The notes under the pieces were generated by a model. That model was not told the origin of the DNA, ran no database searches, and saw only the letters and a list, made by a program, of their open reading frames with translations. A stretch of DNA of 64,000 nt from Lachnospiraceae bacterium (lineage in GTDB: Bacteria > Bacillota > Clostridia > Lachnospirales > Lachnospiraceae). The first letter of the stretch is position 1. Each line of letters opens with the position of its first letter. The stretch lies in the NCBI GenBank assembly GCA_014804755.1, contig JAAUZE010000005.1, forward strand, positions 124,001-188,000. The letters run 5' to 3'. Shown here piece by piece: positions 55,853-64,000 of the stretch. A program made the position numbers and the translations under genes.

Positions 55853-55881
55853 TTGCAACGCATACTTACATATGCTATAAT
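55853..55881 (+). promoter_or_regulatory. Extended -10 promoter for an intergenic small RNA
   Basis: TTGCAA (55853-55858), 17-bp spacer, TGC-TATAAT (55873-55881): consensus -10 with an extended TGn element. It points to the plus strand and has no annotated gene downstream before a terminator. Confidence 0.78.
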
Positions 55882-55887
55882 GCCAGT

Positions 55888-55960
55888 AGGCTAAGAGATA
55901 TGAGCAATTTTCATGTCAGGCAACATCGAAAATCCCGGAGATGGCGCTCCGGGATTTTCT
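55888..55960 (+). ncRNA. Candidate small RNA, about 70 nt, between prs and queA
   Basis: A promoter (55853-55881) predicts a start near 55888 and a perfect 12-bp terminator hairpin (aaaatcccggag / ctccgggatttt, 55929-55958) ends it, giving a transcript of about 70 nt. The part before the terminator (gagatatgagcaattttcatgtc) can form a short stem. A 28-codon frame from 55899 passes through the terminator and is not convincing. No riboswitch or 6S class was recognised. Alternatively the hairpin only serves prs, but then the strong promoter is unexplained. Confidence 0.6.
55929..55958 (+). terminator. Intrinsic terminator after prs / end of the small RNA
   Basis: Perfect 12-bp stem with a 6-nt loop followed by tttt-ctattccttttt. 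It lies 121 bp past the prs stop and can also end prs transcripts. Confidence 0.85.
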
Positions 55961-56011
55961 ATTCCTTTTTGGGCATGGCGGCTTAAACCATAGGCTAGTT
56001 ACCGACTAATT

Positions 56012-56068
56012 ATCGCTATCTAACCATTTGCAAACGAGATGGCTAATCACGTTTGCCACAATAGCGAT
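56012..56068. repeat. Nested inverted repeat downstream of queA
   Basis: Outer arms atcgctat (56012-56019) and atagcgat (56061-56068) enclose inner arms gcaaacg (56030-56036) and cgtttgc (56050-56056). No T-run follows on either strand, so this is a structured element rather than a plain terminator. Confidence 0.6.
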
Positions 56069-56092
56069 TAAAAGAGATATGATTATTTTCTA

Positions 56093-57127
56093 CTAAATAA
56101 TCAGCATCGCATCTCCAAAGCTGAAAAAACGATACCGCTCCTTCACCGCTTCCTGATAAGCCGCAAGCACCTGCTCCCTGCCGGCCAGCGCGCTGACGAG
56201 CATGATGAGCGTGGATTCAGGCAAATGAAAATTGGTGATCAGCGCATCCAGTATCTGAAAACGATAACCCGGATAAATAAAAATATCGGTATCTCCATGA
56301 CAAGCCTTTAACAGCCCGTTTTCATCCACGGCGCTCTCGATCGTGCGGCAGCTTGTTGTTCCGACGCAGATCACGCGGTGTCCCGTCTGTTTGGCATGGT
56401 TGATCTTCTCCGCTGCTTCCTCCGTGATCTCATAGCTTTCGGAATGCATGTGATGCTCAAGCAGATTCTCCATTTTCACCGGGCGGAATGTTCCCAATCC
56501 CACGTGGAGCGTGACGTATGCCAATACGATGCCCGAATCTTCCAGTTCCTTTAACAGCTCATTCGTGAAATGCAGTCCTGCCGTCGGCGCAGCGGCCGAG
56601 CCCTCATACTTGGCGTAAACCGTCTGGTAGCGGTTTCTGTCTTCCAGCTTCTGCGTGATATAGGGCGGAAGCGGCATCTCACCAAGCCGGTCAAGCGCCT
56701 CCTCCCAAATGCCCTCATACGAAAACCGGATCAAACGGTTACCCTCCTCGCCGATCTCTAACACTGTTCCGGTGATCAAACCATCCCCAAAGGAAATGAC
56801 CGTACCCGGACGCGCTTTTTTCCCCGGCTTCACCAATGTTTCCCAGACATCGTCCGATTTCCGTTTCAATAACAGTACCTCGATCACAGCGCCGGTATCC
56901 GCCTTAACGCCCATCAGTCTTGCTGGAATAACCTTTGTGTTGTTTAGCACAAGGCAATCCCCCGGCTGCAGGTAATCCTTGATGTTTCGAAACGTTTTGT
57001 GCTCATATTCTCCCGTCTGTCTATGTAACACCAGCAGCCTTGACGCTGCCCGGTCCGATAAGGGGGTCTGCGCAATCAGTTCCTTCGGCAGATTGAAATC
57101 ATAATCGGATTTTCGTAATTGTTCCAT
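56093..57127 (-). CDS. queA: S-adenosylmethionine:tRNA ribosyltransferase-isomerase
   Basis: Adds the epoxycyclopentane ring precursor (from SAM) to preQ1-modified tRNA in queuosine synthesis. The 344-residue protein shows [15 protein letters not shown] at the N-terminus, [53 protein letters not shown] and [12 protein letters not shown], all typical of QueA. ATG 57127 follows GGAGAA; an earlier start is rejected. tgt is not in the window. Confidence 0.96.
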   Translation of the reverse strand: MEQLRKSDYDFNLPKELIAQTPLSDRAASRLLVLHRQTGEYEHKTFRNIKDYLQPGDCLVLNNTKVIPARLMGVKADTGAVIEVLLLKRKSDDVWETLVKPGKKARPGTVISFGDGLITGTVLEIGEEGNRLIRFSYEGIWEEALDRLGEMPLPPYITQKLEDRNRYQTVYAKYEGSAAAPTAGLHFTNELLKELEDSGIVLAYVTLHVGLGTFRPVKMENLLEHHMHSESYEITEEAAEKINHAKQTGHRVICVGTTSCRTIESAVDENGLLKACHGDTDIFIYPGYRFQILDALITNFHLPESTLIMLVSALAGREQVLAAYQEAVKERYRFFSFGDAMLII

Positions 57128-57147
57128 ATTACATTCTCCACGTATAA

Positions 57148-57191
57148 AAGAATTTTCTGCGGGATCGTTTCCGTTTCCGCAGAAAATTCTT
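57148..57191 (-). terminator. Terminator after the M18 aminopeptidase gene
   Basis: Perfect 15-bp stem (57148-57162 with 57177-57191), 14-nt loop; on the minus strand aagaattttctgcgg is followed by a short T-rich tail. It lies 12 bp past the aminopeptidase stop and just before the queA start. Confidence 0.75.
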
Positions 57192-57203
57192 GTGCTCTCA
57201 TGT

Positions 57204-58637
57204 TTATAATTCTGCATTCTCAAGGAACGCCACATAGCCTCGCTTCATCTCATATAAGTCCGCCTTGCTCGTTACCTCCCATGGTGCGTGCATATTCAGT
57301 ACGGGCACGCCGCAGTCAATAACATTCATTCCGTAAAGAGCCAAAATATATGCGATGGTTCCGCCTCCGCCGAGATCGACCTTGCCCAGCTCAGCCGTCT
57401 GTATATTCACCTTTTTCCGTTCAAAAATCTCACGGATATGCGCGATATATTCCGCATTGGCGTCGTTAGAGCCGGATTTCCCTCTTGCTCCGGTAAATTT
57501 ATTAAATACCATACCGTCACCGAGACAGGCAACATTCTTTTTATCAAAGCTGCTCGCATAAGTCGGATCATACGCGCTCGATACATCGGAGGAAAGCATG
57601 TCGCAATGCGCAAGACATCTGCGAAGCGCAAGCTCCGAATAATTTCCGCAAAGCTGCATCAGCTCCGCTACGGAATTTTCAAAGAAGTGAGACTCCATAC
57701 CGGTTGCGCCGACGCTGCCGATTTCCTCTTTATCCACCAATATACAACATGCCGTACGTTTCACCTGGGTAAGCTCCAGCATGGCGCGATAGGATGCAAA
57801 TGCGCATACGCGGTCATCCTGACCGTATGCCATGATCATGCTGCGGTCAATGCCCGCCTCACGCGCTTTTCCGGCCGGAACGATCTCCAGCTCCGCGGAG
57901 ATAAAATCCTCCTCCTCCATGTCATAGTACTCTTTCAATAAGGCAAGAATGCTTTTCTTCACCGCATCTTTTTCCACCGCATCTTCCTTATCTTTTTTAT
58001 CATCACTCTTTTTCTTATCCTTCTCCTCGTGATACGGGCGGTTTCCGATGATCAGGTCAAGCGCTTCTCCCTCGATCACTTTCGCTGCTTTTTTCTCAAG
58101 CTGCTCCTGAGAAAGATGAACGAGCAGATCAGAAATAAAGAGTACGGGATCGTCCTCCCTGTCGCCAATATTGACCATGACGGTCGTTCCGTCTTTTTTT
58201 ACCACAACGCCGTGCAGTGCAAGCGGAAGCGCCACCCACTGGTATTTTTTAATGCCGCCGTAATAATGGGTATCCAGATAAGCAAATCCGCCGTCCTCAT
58301 AGAGCGGATTCTGCTTCACATCCAAACGCGGAGAGTCGATATGCGCGCCCAAAATATTCATGCCCTGCTCCATCGGATTTTCCCCGATCTGATACAGAAC
58401 AATGGTTTTATTCATCCACACGGAATAAACTCTGTCCCCGCTTTTTAAGGTTTTTCCCTCCGCCGCAAGCTTTTCCATCTCCACATAGCCATGCTTCTCG
58501 ATTTCATTTACGATCGTATCCACACACTCGCGTTCCGTTTTTCCATTGTCCAAAAAATCACGGTACTCCTTTGAAAACTGCTCGCACTCCTTTAACTGCT
58601 TCTTATCATAAGTCGTCCAAGTATTCTTATGCTCCAT
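57204..58637 (-). CDS. M18 family aminopeptidase
   Basis: Zinc-dependent cytosolic aminopeptidase of 477 residues, cleaving acidic or neutral N-terminal residues from peptides. Metal ligands are in [26 protein letters not shown], and the C-terminal NMHAPWEV block; the [13 protein letters not shown] loop is typical of M18. Residues about 205-228 form a Lys/Asp/Glu-rich insert ([20 protein letters not shown]), probably disordered. Start ATG 58637 has GAGAGG upstream. Confidence 0.93.
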   Translation of the reverse strand: MEHKNTWTTYDKKQLKECEQFSKEYRDFLDNGKTERECVDTIVNEIEKHGYVEMEKLAAEGKTLKSGDRVYSVWMNKTIVLYQIGENPMEQGMNILGAHIDSPRLDVKQNPLYEDGGFAYLDTHYYGGIKKYQWVALPLALHGVVVKKDGTTVMVNIGDREDDPVLFISDLLVHLSQEQLEKKAAKVIEGEALDLIIGNRPYHEEKDKKKSDDKKDKEDAVEKDAVKKSILALLKEYYDMEEEDFISAELEIVPAGKAREAGIDRSMIMAYGQDDRVCAFASYRAMLELTQVKRTACCILVDKEEIGSVGATGMESHFFENSVAELMQLCGNYSELALRRCLAHCDMLSSDVSSAYDPTYASSFDKKNVACLGDGMVFNKFTGARGKSGSNDANAEYIAHIREIFERKKVNIQTAELGKVDLGGGGTIAYILALYGMNVIDCGVPVLNMHAPWEVTSKADLYEMKRGYVAFLENAEL

Positions 58638-58669
58638 CCTGATATTCCTCTCTTTCTGTTCTCTATTAT

Positions 58670-61090
58670 TTATGACCGCAATTCCACGCCCATATTCTGC
58701 AGGCCGTTCAGAATTTTCTTCATTGCACCATTCACATCGTTGTCTTCCAGCGTCCTGTCCTTTGCGCGGAACGTCAGCGAATAGGCAACGGACTTGAAGC
58801 CCTCCCCAATCTGCTCTCCCTCATAAAGATCAAACAGCTCGCAGCTCTCAAGGATCTTACCGCCGCGCTGCAAAATAACCTTTTCCAGTTGACCGACTCT
58901 GATCTCCTTCGGTACGACCATACTGAGATCCCGTGTAACCGCCGGAAACCGGGTAAGTCCTTCGTATTTGCGTTCGAACGTCGCAAGCGGAGTCAGCTCC
59001 GTCATATCCAGCACCGCGACATATACTCTCGTTCCGATGTGATACGCATCGGTAACCTGAGGATGCACCTCTCCGAGATAGCCCAGCTCTTTTCCCTGAT
59101 AGCGAATGAGCGCCTGCCGTCCCGGGTGAAGATACGGCTTGCCTGCCTCAGGGTCATATTCGACTCTTTCGCGCATGCCGACATACTCAAAAAATTCCTC
59201 CACGACACCCTTCATGCTAAAGAAATCACCTTCCCCGTACATGCCGAGCGTAAACATCATACGCTCATCGGGAAGCTCTGTCACAGGCACCTGCTTGGGC
59301 AGATATACATTTCCCATTTCATAAAGCCGCACGTCTTTATTGCGTCTGTTATAATTCGTTGCAAGCGACGTCAGCATGCCGTTTAACGGTAAGGTTCTCA
59401 TGACGGAGAAATCCTCACCGAGCGGATTTAAGATCGATACGGTCTTGCGCAGCGGACTGTCCTCCGGCAGTAACAATTTGTCAAACACCTTCGGACTCTC
59501 AAACGAATAGCACATGCATTGGGAGAATCCGCAGAACTCTGCAACCTCTCTCGCCTTCTCTCCGATCCGCTGTGAAAACGAGTGCTTCCCCGCCGTCGCC
59601 TCGCCGTTCGGCAGCGTCACGGGTATCTTATCATAACCGTAAAATCTTGCGACCTCCTCAGCAATATCCGCAAAACCGAGCAGATCCTGTCTGAACGTCG
59701 GGCAGATCAGTTCATTTGTCTTTTCATCATAGACGATCTCGATGCGCTCAAATATTTTCAGCATTTCTTCCCGCGCGATCTTCGTGCCAAGGAACTCGTT
59801 GATCTTTTCCGGCTCAAAAAGTACTCTGACCGGATCCTTAAACGGCGCTTTCACATCCACCATACCGCCGACCACTTCCCCGCAGCCAAGCTCCTCGATC
59901 AGCGCGCAGGCACGATCAATGGCAGCCTGCGCATTGCGCGGCTCAAGCCCTTTCTCGAAAATGCCGGAAGCATCCGTGCGAAGTCCGATCCGTTTTGCTG
60001 ATTTTCTGATGTTTGCGCCGTTGAAGGTCGCCGCCTCAAAAAGAACCGTTGTCACGTCATCCGTGATCTTGGAATTCTCGCCGCCCATGATTCCCGCAAT
60101 GCCGATCTCCTTTTCGGCGTCACAGATCATCAGCACGTCTTTATCCAAAGCGCGCATCTGCCCGTCCAGCGTTTGAAATTCATCGCCGTCGGCTGCACGA
60201 CGCACAATGATCTTTTTGCCTGCAATCGTGCTAAGATCATACGCATGCATCGGCTGTCCATATTCCTCCATGACATAATTGGTAATATCGACCAGATTGT
60301 TGATCGGGCGGATGCCGCTTGCCGCAAGCCGTCTCTGCATCCACTTCGGCGACGGCGCGATCTTGATATTTTTAACGACGCGCGCGCAATATCTTGTGCA
60401 GAGTTCCATATCCTTTACTTCCACGGAAATATAGTCCTCCGCTTTTTCGTCATTCCCCGTCTCTTTGACAACAGGCGGAACAAACGCCTTTCCGAACGTC
60501 GCCGCAGCCTCGCGCGCAATTCCTAAAATGCTGTAGCAGTCCACTCTGTTTGAGGTGACCTCATATTCAAATACCGTATCGTGCAGTCCGAGCGCCTCGA
60601 TCGCGTCCGCGCCGACCTCGACGTCATCCGCAAAAATATAAATACCGTTTTCCGGCGCTTCGGGATAGAAATTACGATCCGAACCGAGTTCTTCAATCGA
60701 ACACATCATACCGTTTGACGGCACGCCGCGCAACTGTCCCGCTTTGATCGTGATCCCGTCCTCCGGCAAAGGACCGCCGTCATGTCCTCCCGCTACTTTT
60801 CCGCCGTCCAAAACAACGGGAACTTTATCGCCCTCTTTAACATTGGACGCTCCCGTGACGATCTGAATCGTCTTGCTGCCGATATTGACCTGGCAGACGA
60901 TCAGCTTGTCGGCGTCGGGATGTCTCTCAATCTTTATGATCTGCCCGACTACAATACTTTGCAGATTTTTGTCCGTGCGCTCATAGCCCTCAACCTTTGT
61001 TCCCGATAGCGTCATGGCGTCACAGTATTCCTTATCCGTGCAATCCAATTCGGGCACATATGCTTTAATCCATGATAATGCTGTATTCAT
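58670..61090 (-). CDS. pheT: Phenylalanyl-tRNA synthetase beta subunit
   Basis: Large subunit of the alpha2-beta2 enzyme, 806 residues, needed for tRNA-Phe charging and editing. It has the N-terminal EMAP/OB tRNA-binding domain (VVGQIIKIERHPDADKLIVC), B3/B4 editing region, B5, and the C-terminal anticodon-binding FDX-ACB domain (FPAVTRDLSMVVPKEIRVGQ). Length is normal. It follows pheS by 73 bp that contain an imperfect hairpin (61135-61165) and is controlled with pheS by the upstream T-box. Confidence 0.97.
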   Translation of the reverse strand: MNTALSWIKAYVPELDCTDKEYCDAMTLSGTKVEGYERTDKNLQSIVVGQIIKIERHPDADKLIVCQVNIGSKTIQIVTGASNVKEGDKVPVVLDGGKVAGGHDGGPLPEDGITIKAGQLRGVPSNGMMCSIEELGSDRNFYPEAPENGIYIFADDVEVGADAIEALGLHDTVFEYEVTSNRVDCYSILGIAREAAATFGKAFVPPVVKETGNDEKAEDYISVEVKDMELCTRYCARVVKNIKIAPSPKWMQRRLAASGIRPINNLVDITNYVMEEYGQPMHAYDLSTIAGKKIIVRRAADGDEFQTLDGQMRALDKDVLMICDAEKEIGIAGIMGGENSKITDDVTTVLFEAATFNGANIRKSAKRIGLRTDASGIFEKGLEPRNAQAAIDRACALIEELGCGEVVGGMVDVKAPFKDPVRVLFEPEKINEFLGTKIAREEMLKIFERIEIVYDEKTNELICPTFRQDLLGFADIAEEVARFYGYDKIPVTLPNGEATAGKHSFSQRIGEKAREVAEFCGFSQCMCYSFESPKVFDKLLLPEDSPLRKTVSILNPLGEDFSVMRTLPLNGMLTSLATNYNRRNKDVRLYEMGNVYLPKQVPVTELPDERMMFTLGMYGEGDFFSMKGVVEEFFEYVGMRERVEYDPEAGKPYLHPGRQALIRYQGKELGYLGEVHPQVTDAYHIGTRVYVAVLDMTELTPLATFERKYEGLTRFPAVTRDLSMVVPKEIRVGQLEKVILQRGGKILESCELFDLYEGEQIGEGFKSVAYSLTFRAKDRTLEDNDVNGAMKKILNGLQNMGVELRS

Positions 61091-61163
61091 CGCATGCTTT
61101 CCTTTCTAACTTTGCTATATCGAATGTCCTTACTCCCAAAAGATTTTCCGCAGGAAACTCTTT

Positions 61164-62183
61164 TTAGAACTGCTTCAAAAATCTTACATCATTTTCATAT
61201 AAGAGTCTCATGTCGTCAATCTCATATTTCAACAGGGTAATGCGCTCCAAACCGATCCCGAACGCAAAACCGGAATAAACATCAGGATCGATGCCGCTCA
61301 TTTTTAACACTTTCGGATGAACCATACCGCATCCTAAAATCTCGATCCAGCCGCTTCCCTTACAGAACCGGCATCCTTCCCCGCCGCACTTGAAGCAGGA
61401 GACGTCCACCTCTGCGGACGGCTCTGTGAACGGGAAATGATGCGGGCGGAATTTCACCTTGGTTTTTTCTCCGAACAGTTCTTTTGCAAACTGGGCAAGC
61501 GTTCCCTTTAAGTCCGCAAAAGTAATACCCTTGTCTACGATCATTCCTTCAATCTGATGGAATGACGGAGAATGCGTCGCATCCACCTCGTCGGAGCGGA
61601 ATACCCTGCCTGGCGCGATCATGCGGATCGGCAGCTTTCCCTTTTCCATCGTCCGCACCTGAACGGGAGACGTCTGCGTGCGCAGAAGAATCTCATTCGT
61701 CACATAAAAAGTATCCTGCTCGTCCTTTGCCGGATGGTCTGCCGGAATATTCAACGCCTCGAAGTTGTAATAATCGTATTCCACTTCCGGTCCCTCTACC
61801 ACTTCATAACCCATGCCGATGAAGATCCGCTCCACCTCGTCTAAGACAATACGGTTCGGATGCCGATGTCCGACTAAGTTCTTTTTTGCGGGAAGCGTTA
61901 CGTCGATCACCTCACGCTTCATTGCCGCCTCACGCGCTTTTGCCTCCATCTGCGTTTTCGCCTGCTCCAACACGCGCTCGATCTCATCCCGGATCTCATT
62001 GACCATCTGACCGACCTTCGGGCGTTCCTCCGGTGCGACGTCCTTCATGGATTTTAAGACGGTTGTCAGTTCTCCCTTTTTGCCAAGGAAATTGACCCTT
62101 ACCTCATTGAGCTTTTCCAGCGCATCGCTGCCCGCAATCTGTTTCAGCGCCTCTTCCTTGATCTTTGCCAGTTTTTCTTTCAT
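61164..62183 (-). CDS. pheS: Phenylalanyl-tRNA synthetase alpha subunit
   Basis: Catalytic subunit of 339 residues, class II fold. An N-terminal coiled-coil is followed by motif 1 (HPNRIVLDEVERIF), motif 2 (APGRVFRSDEVDATHSPSFHQIEG) and motif 3 (FAFGIGLERITLLKY), plus the Cys-rich CFKCGGEGCRFCKG insertion. Start 62183 has AAAGGAG farther away than usual (14 nt). The T-box leader lies upstream, with a palindromic element between. Confidence 0.97.
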   Translation of the reverse strand: MKEKLAKIKEEALKQIAGSDALEKLNEVRVNFLGKKGELTTVLKSMKDVAPEERPKVGQMVNEIRDEIERVLEQAKTQMEAKAREAAMKREVIDVTLPAKKNLVGHRHPNRIVLDEVERIFIGMGYEVVEGPEVEYDYYNFEALNIPADHPAKDEQDTFYVTNEILLRTQTSPVQVRTMEKGKLPIRMIAPGRVFRSDEVDATHSPSFHQIEGMIVDKGITFADLKGTLAQFAKELFGEKTKVKFRPHHFPFTEPSAEVDVSCFKCGGEGCRFCKGSGWIEILGCGMVHPKVLKMSGIDPDVYSGFAFGIGLERITLLKYEIDDMRLLYENDVRFLKQF

Positions 62184-62273
62184 ATTCTACTGCTTACTCC
62201 TTTCCAACCTTTCCGCGTAAATACAAAAAGGTACATTCTAAATGAATTTTTCTGGTTCTTTTTCATTACTCCC

Positions 62274-62396
62274 CGATAAGCAGCCTGAAATGCGAAGCAT
62301 TTCAGGCTCGCGTTGCTCGCCGCAAAGGACATTTCCCACGCTTCCTTGCGCAAGCGCAGTCAGCGTGCAAAATGACCTTTTCTTCTCTGCTTATCG
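62274..62396. repeat. Palindromic element with terminal inverted repeats inside the pheST leader
   Basis: A 123-bp unit bounded by cgataagcag (62274-62283) and ctgcttatcg (62387-62396). Inside are a perfect 12-bp hairpin with a 3-nt loop (62282-62308) and a long imperfect hairpin (62324-62342 with 62362-62381) whose loop holds another short stem. It starts right after the T-box terminator and ends 91 bp before pheS. It looks like a small non-coding mobile or REP-like element. Confidence 0.7.
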
Positions 62397-62399
62397 CGC

Positions 62400-62671
62400 A
62401 AAAAAAGTCCCTTGCATATGCAAGGGACGAATAAACTCCGCGGTACCACCCTGATTCCTGCTTTCGGATCACAACTTATTTCCGAATGCAGACTCTCGAT
62501 CAGCTTAACGCGCTGTCACGTCCCGTCCTACTTTCAAGTGCGGATGCACCGTTTCAAACGGGCGCTCACATGGGAATATCATACAGGACACTTCCTAAGG
62601 ATGCTTTCAGCCGGTGACATCCTCTCTCTGCAGGGTTATCAGGTACTTTTACATGTTCATCGCTTTTTATG
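62400..62671 (-). promoter_or_regulatory. T-box riboswitch leader of pheST (tRNA-Phe)
   Basis: The minus strand carries the T-box core GGGTGGTACCGCGG (62438-62451), an antiterminator partner AGTAGGACGGGACG and a terminator: the 22-bp palindrome 62407-62428 followed by seven Ts (62400-62406). A TTC codon at 62574-62576 lies in a GATATTCCC context that fits the specifier loop for Phe. Uncharged tRNA-Phe should block termination and let pheST be transcribed. Confidence 0.93.
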
Positions 62672-62677
62672 CTACCT

Positions 62678-62706
62678 ATTGTAATCACTGTGATTCAAAA
62701 TGTCAA
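62678..62706 (-). promoter_or_regulatory. Promoter of the pheST T-box leader
   Basis: Minus-strand TTGACA (62701-62706), 17-bp spacer, TACAAT (62678-62683). Transcription would start near 62671, giving a leader of about 490 nt before pheS. Confidence 0.8.
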
Positions 62707-62752
62707 GCTATGAATTAGCAAAGTTTTTATCATATATACGGCGTATCACTCT

Positions 62753-64000
62753 TTATTCCTCCCTGATATCCGCAATGATCTCATTTGTTCTCTTAAATTT
62801 CAGCCCGGACATGACCAGGATATACACGGGCAGGATGAAACCAACACCGACTCCGAGATATCCTGCCACGGTCCCTGTCACATTAAAATTTTCAATCAGC
62901 GCACTACACAGATAACATAGGAGCGGAAAGGAAAGGACGACCGCGATCACATAGGAAGTTGAAAGCATGAGAAGCACCTCTATGCTGATCGTTCGTTTTA
63001 ATCGTTTTAAGGCCATTCCCAGCGCCCGCCATATACCGTACTCCTTCCGTCTGAGGATCAGGTTCGCCTTCATGATGATCATCATATTGAGGATCGCTGT
63101 TACCGCCGTGGCAAAGACGATCATGGCCGCAATGTAAATGAGCACCAGCGCATCCGTGATTATTTTTTCCATGCCCATTTCGTATGACATGCATATCGCA
63201 TATTCATTATCTGCAAAGACCGCTGCAATCTCAGAATATGTCCCCTCCTTGGCGTGAGAATTCAGTTTTACCATCACGTCCGTGTAACTGTAGGCACCGT
63301 AAATTTCCAAGGCGGCTTTTTCTGTCAGAATAATCGTAACCGAACCTCTGCCACTTCCGGTCCCCTTGTTTTCCGGTATGTAATCCGTATGCAGCACGGA
63401 ACCTACATGCAGCGTGCCCTCTTTTCCGCCCTTCAGTCTGTATGCAATGGCACCCGTCTCCTGTATTTCCTCAAGAAGTTCCTGTTCTTCTTCGTCTGTT
63501 CCTGTTACCACGCAGACGGCATCCAGTTCTTTTTGCCAAAGTTCCGTCTTCCCGTTTTGTTCTAACAGCCATTGAAACAGCGCGTCATCATAAATGATAG
63601 CAGAAATAGAATTCCCGTTCTGTTGATACATATAAGACTCCAGATCAAGCGCAGTACCAATTGCATAGATTTTCTCTACTCCGGTCACGCCCCGTACTTT
63701 TTCGATTTCCGGGATAGAGAGTTCTACGCCGGAAATCCCCTCTATGGCATCCACCCATCCGTCACGGGGGATATACACTTCATAATCCGAAAACCCGCTT
63801 TTCGGATCCTTCTCTGGTAATTTTACGTTGAGCATGAAATTAACGATGACCATCAGGATCATCATGGAAAAGATCATGGAGAGCATCACGATCATGCTTT
63901 TGCTTCGTTCCCGTTTAATATTTCTTTTGGAAAATTTGACGCAGGACCATTGCTCCATCGTCTGTACCTTTTGGTTTTTGACGGCCAGACCGTTATATTT
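62753..64000 (-). CDS. FtsX-type ABC permease, N-terminus outside window
   Basis: The frame is open to the right edge (416 codons visible) and has no convincing start inside the window. The visible part starts with a basic stretch (KRNIKRERSKS), a membrane segment (MIVMLSMIFSMMILMVIVNF), an extracytoplasmic domain of about 200 residues and three C-terminal segments with the LRRKEYGIWRALGM coupling motif. This is the second half of a duplicated FtsX permease of about 800 residues. An ATPase partner should lie further right. It ends in KFKRTNEIIADIREE. An ATG at 63958 would be a wrong internal start. Confidence 0.85.
   Translation of the reverse strand, partial: KYNGLAVKNQKVQTMEQWSCVKFSKRNIKRERSKSMIVMLSMIFSMMILMVIVNFMLNVKLPEKDPKSGFSDYEVYIPRDGWVDAIEGISGVELSIPEIEKVRGVTGVEKIYAIGTALDLESYMYQQNGNSISAIIYDDALFQWLLEQNGKTELWQKELDAVCVVTGTDEEEQELLEEIQETGAIAYRLKGGKEGTLHVGSVLHTDYIPENKGTGSGRGSVTIILTEKAALEIYGAYSYTDVMVKLNSHAKEGTYSEIAAVFADNEYAICMSYEMGMEKIITDALVLIYIAAMIVFATAVTAILNMMIIMKANLILRRKEYGIWRALGMALKRLKRTISIEVLLMLSTSYVIAVVLSFPLLCYLCSALIENFNVTGTVAGYLGVGVGFILPVYILVMSGLKFKRTNEIIADIREE

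Noticed and set aside
55899..55985. 28-codon ORF in the small RNA region
   Set aside because: It runs through the terminator stem and has only a weak ribosome site, so a protein product from the short RNA is not possible as drawn.

Overview
The window looks like chromosomal DNA of a strictly anaerobic, spore-forming member of the Clostridia, most likely a Lachnospiraceae-type gut or rumen bacterium. The signs are an oxygen-sensitive ribonucleotide reductase (nrdDG), a monomeric [FeFe] hydrogenase, sporulation and germination genes (cotJABC, spoIVA, a GerA/SpoVAF-like protein), a T-box-controlled pheST operon, and intracellular plant-polysaccharide enzymes (GH74, CE2). Gene order is dense and mostly on the minus strand. 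No prophage, CRISPR array, rRNA or tRNA was seen.

Layout. 1-4412: a truncated UvrD-like helicase, gltX and a group B-type [FeFe] hydrogenase. 4413-6544: a lone large serine recombinase with a small upstream ORF. 6569-9649: a MacB/FtsX-type ABC pair behind a promoter packed with palindromes. 9879-12341: a LytTR-DUF3021-ABC operon. 12439-15991: cotJABC, degV and a germination protein. 16132-19333: dut, nrdG, nrdD with NrdR-like boxes. 19533-26928: a WYL regulator, a small membrane protein, rnhA, a membrane MutS-like ATPase and nucleoside salvage genes (mtaD, cdd, punA) headed by a CE2 esterase. 27036-31093: an ABC exporter split into TMD, NBD and TMD polypeptides, bracketed by two MerR regulators and two promoters with 19-bp spacers. 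31110-33754: unknown membrane-anchored proteins, including a 30-residue peptide. 33993-39649: purine permease, spoIVA and GH74. 39834-45141 (plus strand): an ABC operon that includes a protein with 33-residue tandem repeats. 45225-49902: CoxE/MoxR pair, metF (plus), a lipoprotein and a zinc-ribbon repeat protein. 49959-54423: gpsA, plsY, der and a DUF512 radical-SAM gene, divergent from prs. 55809-57127: an intergenic candidate small RNA, a nested palindrome and queA. 57204-64000: an M18 aminopeptidase, pheT, pheS with a T-box leader and an inserted palindromic element, and a truncated FtsX-type permease.

No single locus is clearly a new defence or biosynthetic system. The most unusual items are the split ABC operon with its MerR promoters, the 55.9-kb small RNA candidate, the palindromic element inside the pheST leader, the palindrome array at 9.7 kb, the repeat protein inside an ABC operon, and the unknown 31.1-33.8 kb cluster with its in-frame stop and tiny coupled peptide. 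All functional statements come from reading the translated sequence; no database search was possible.
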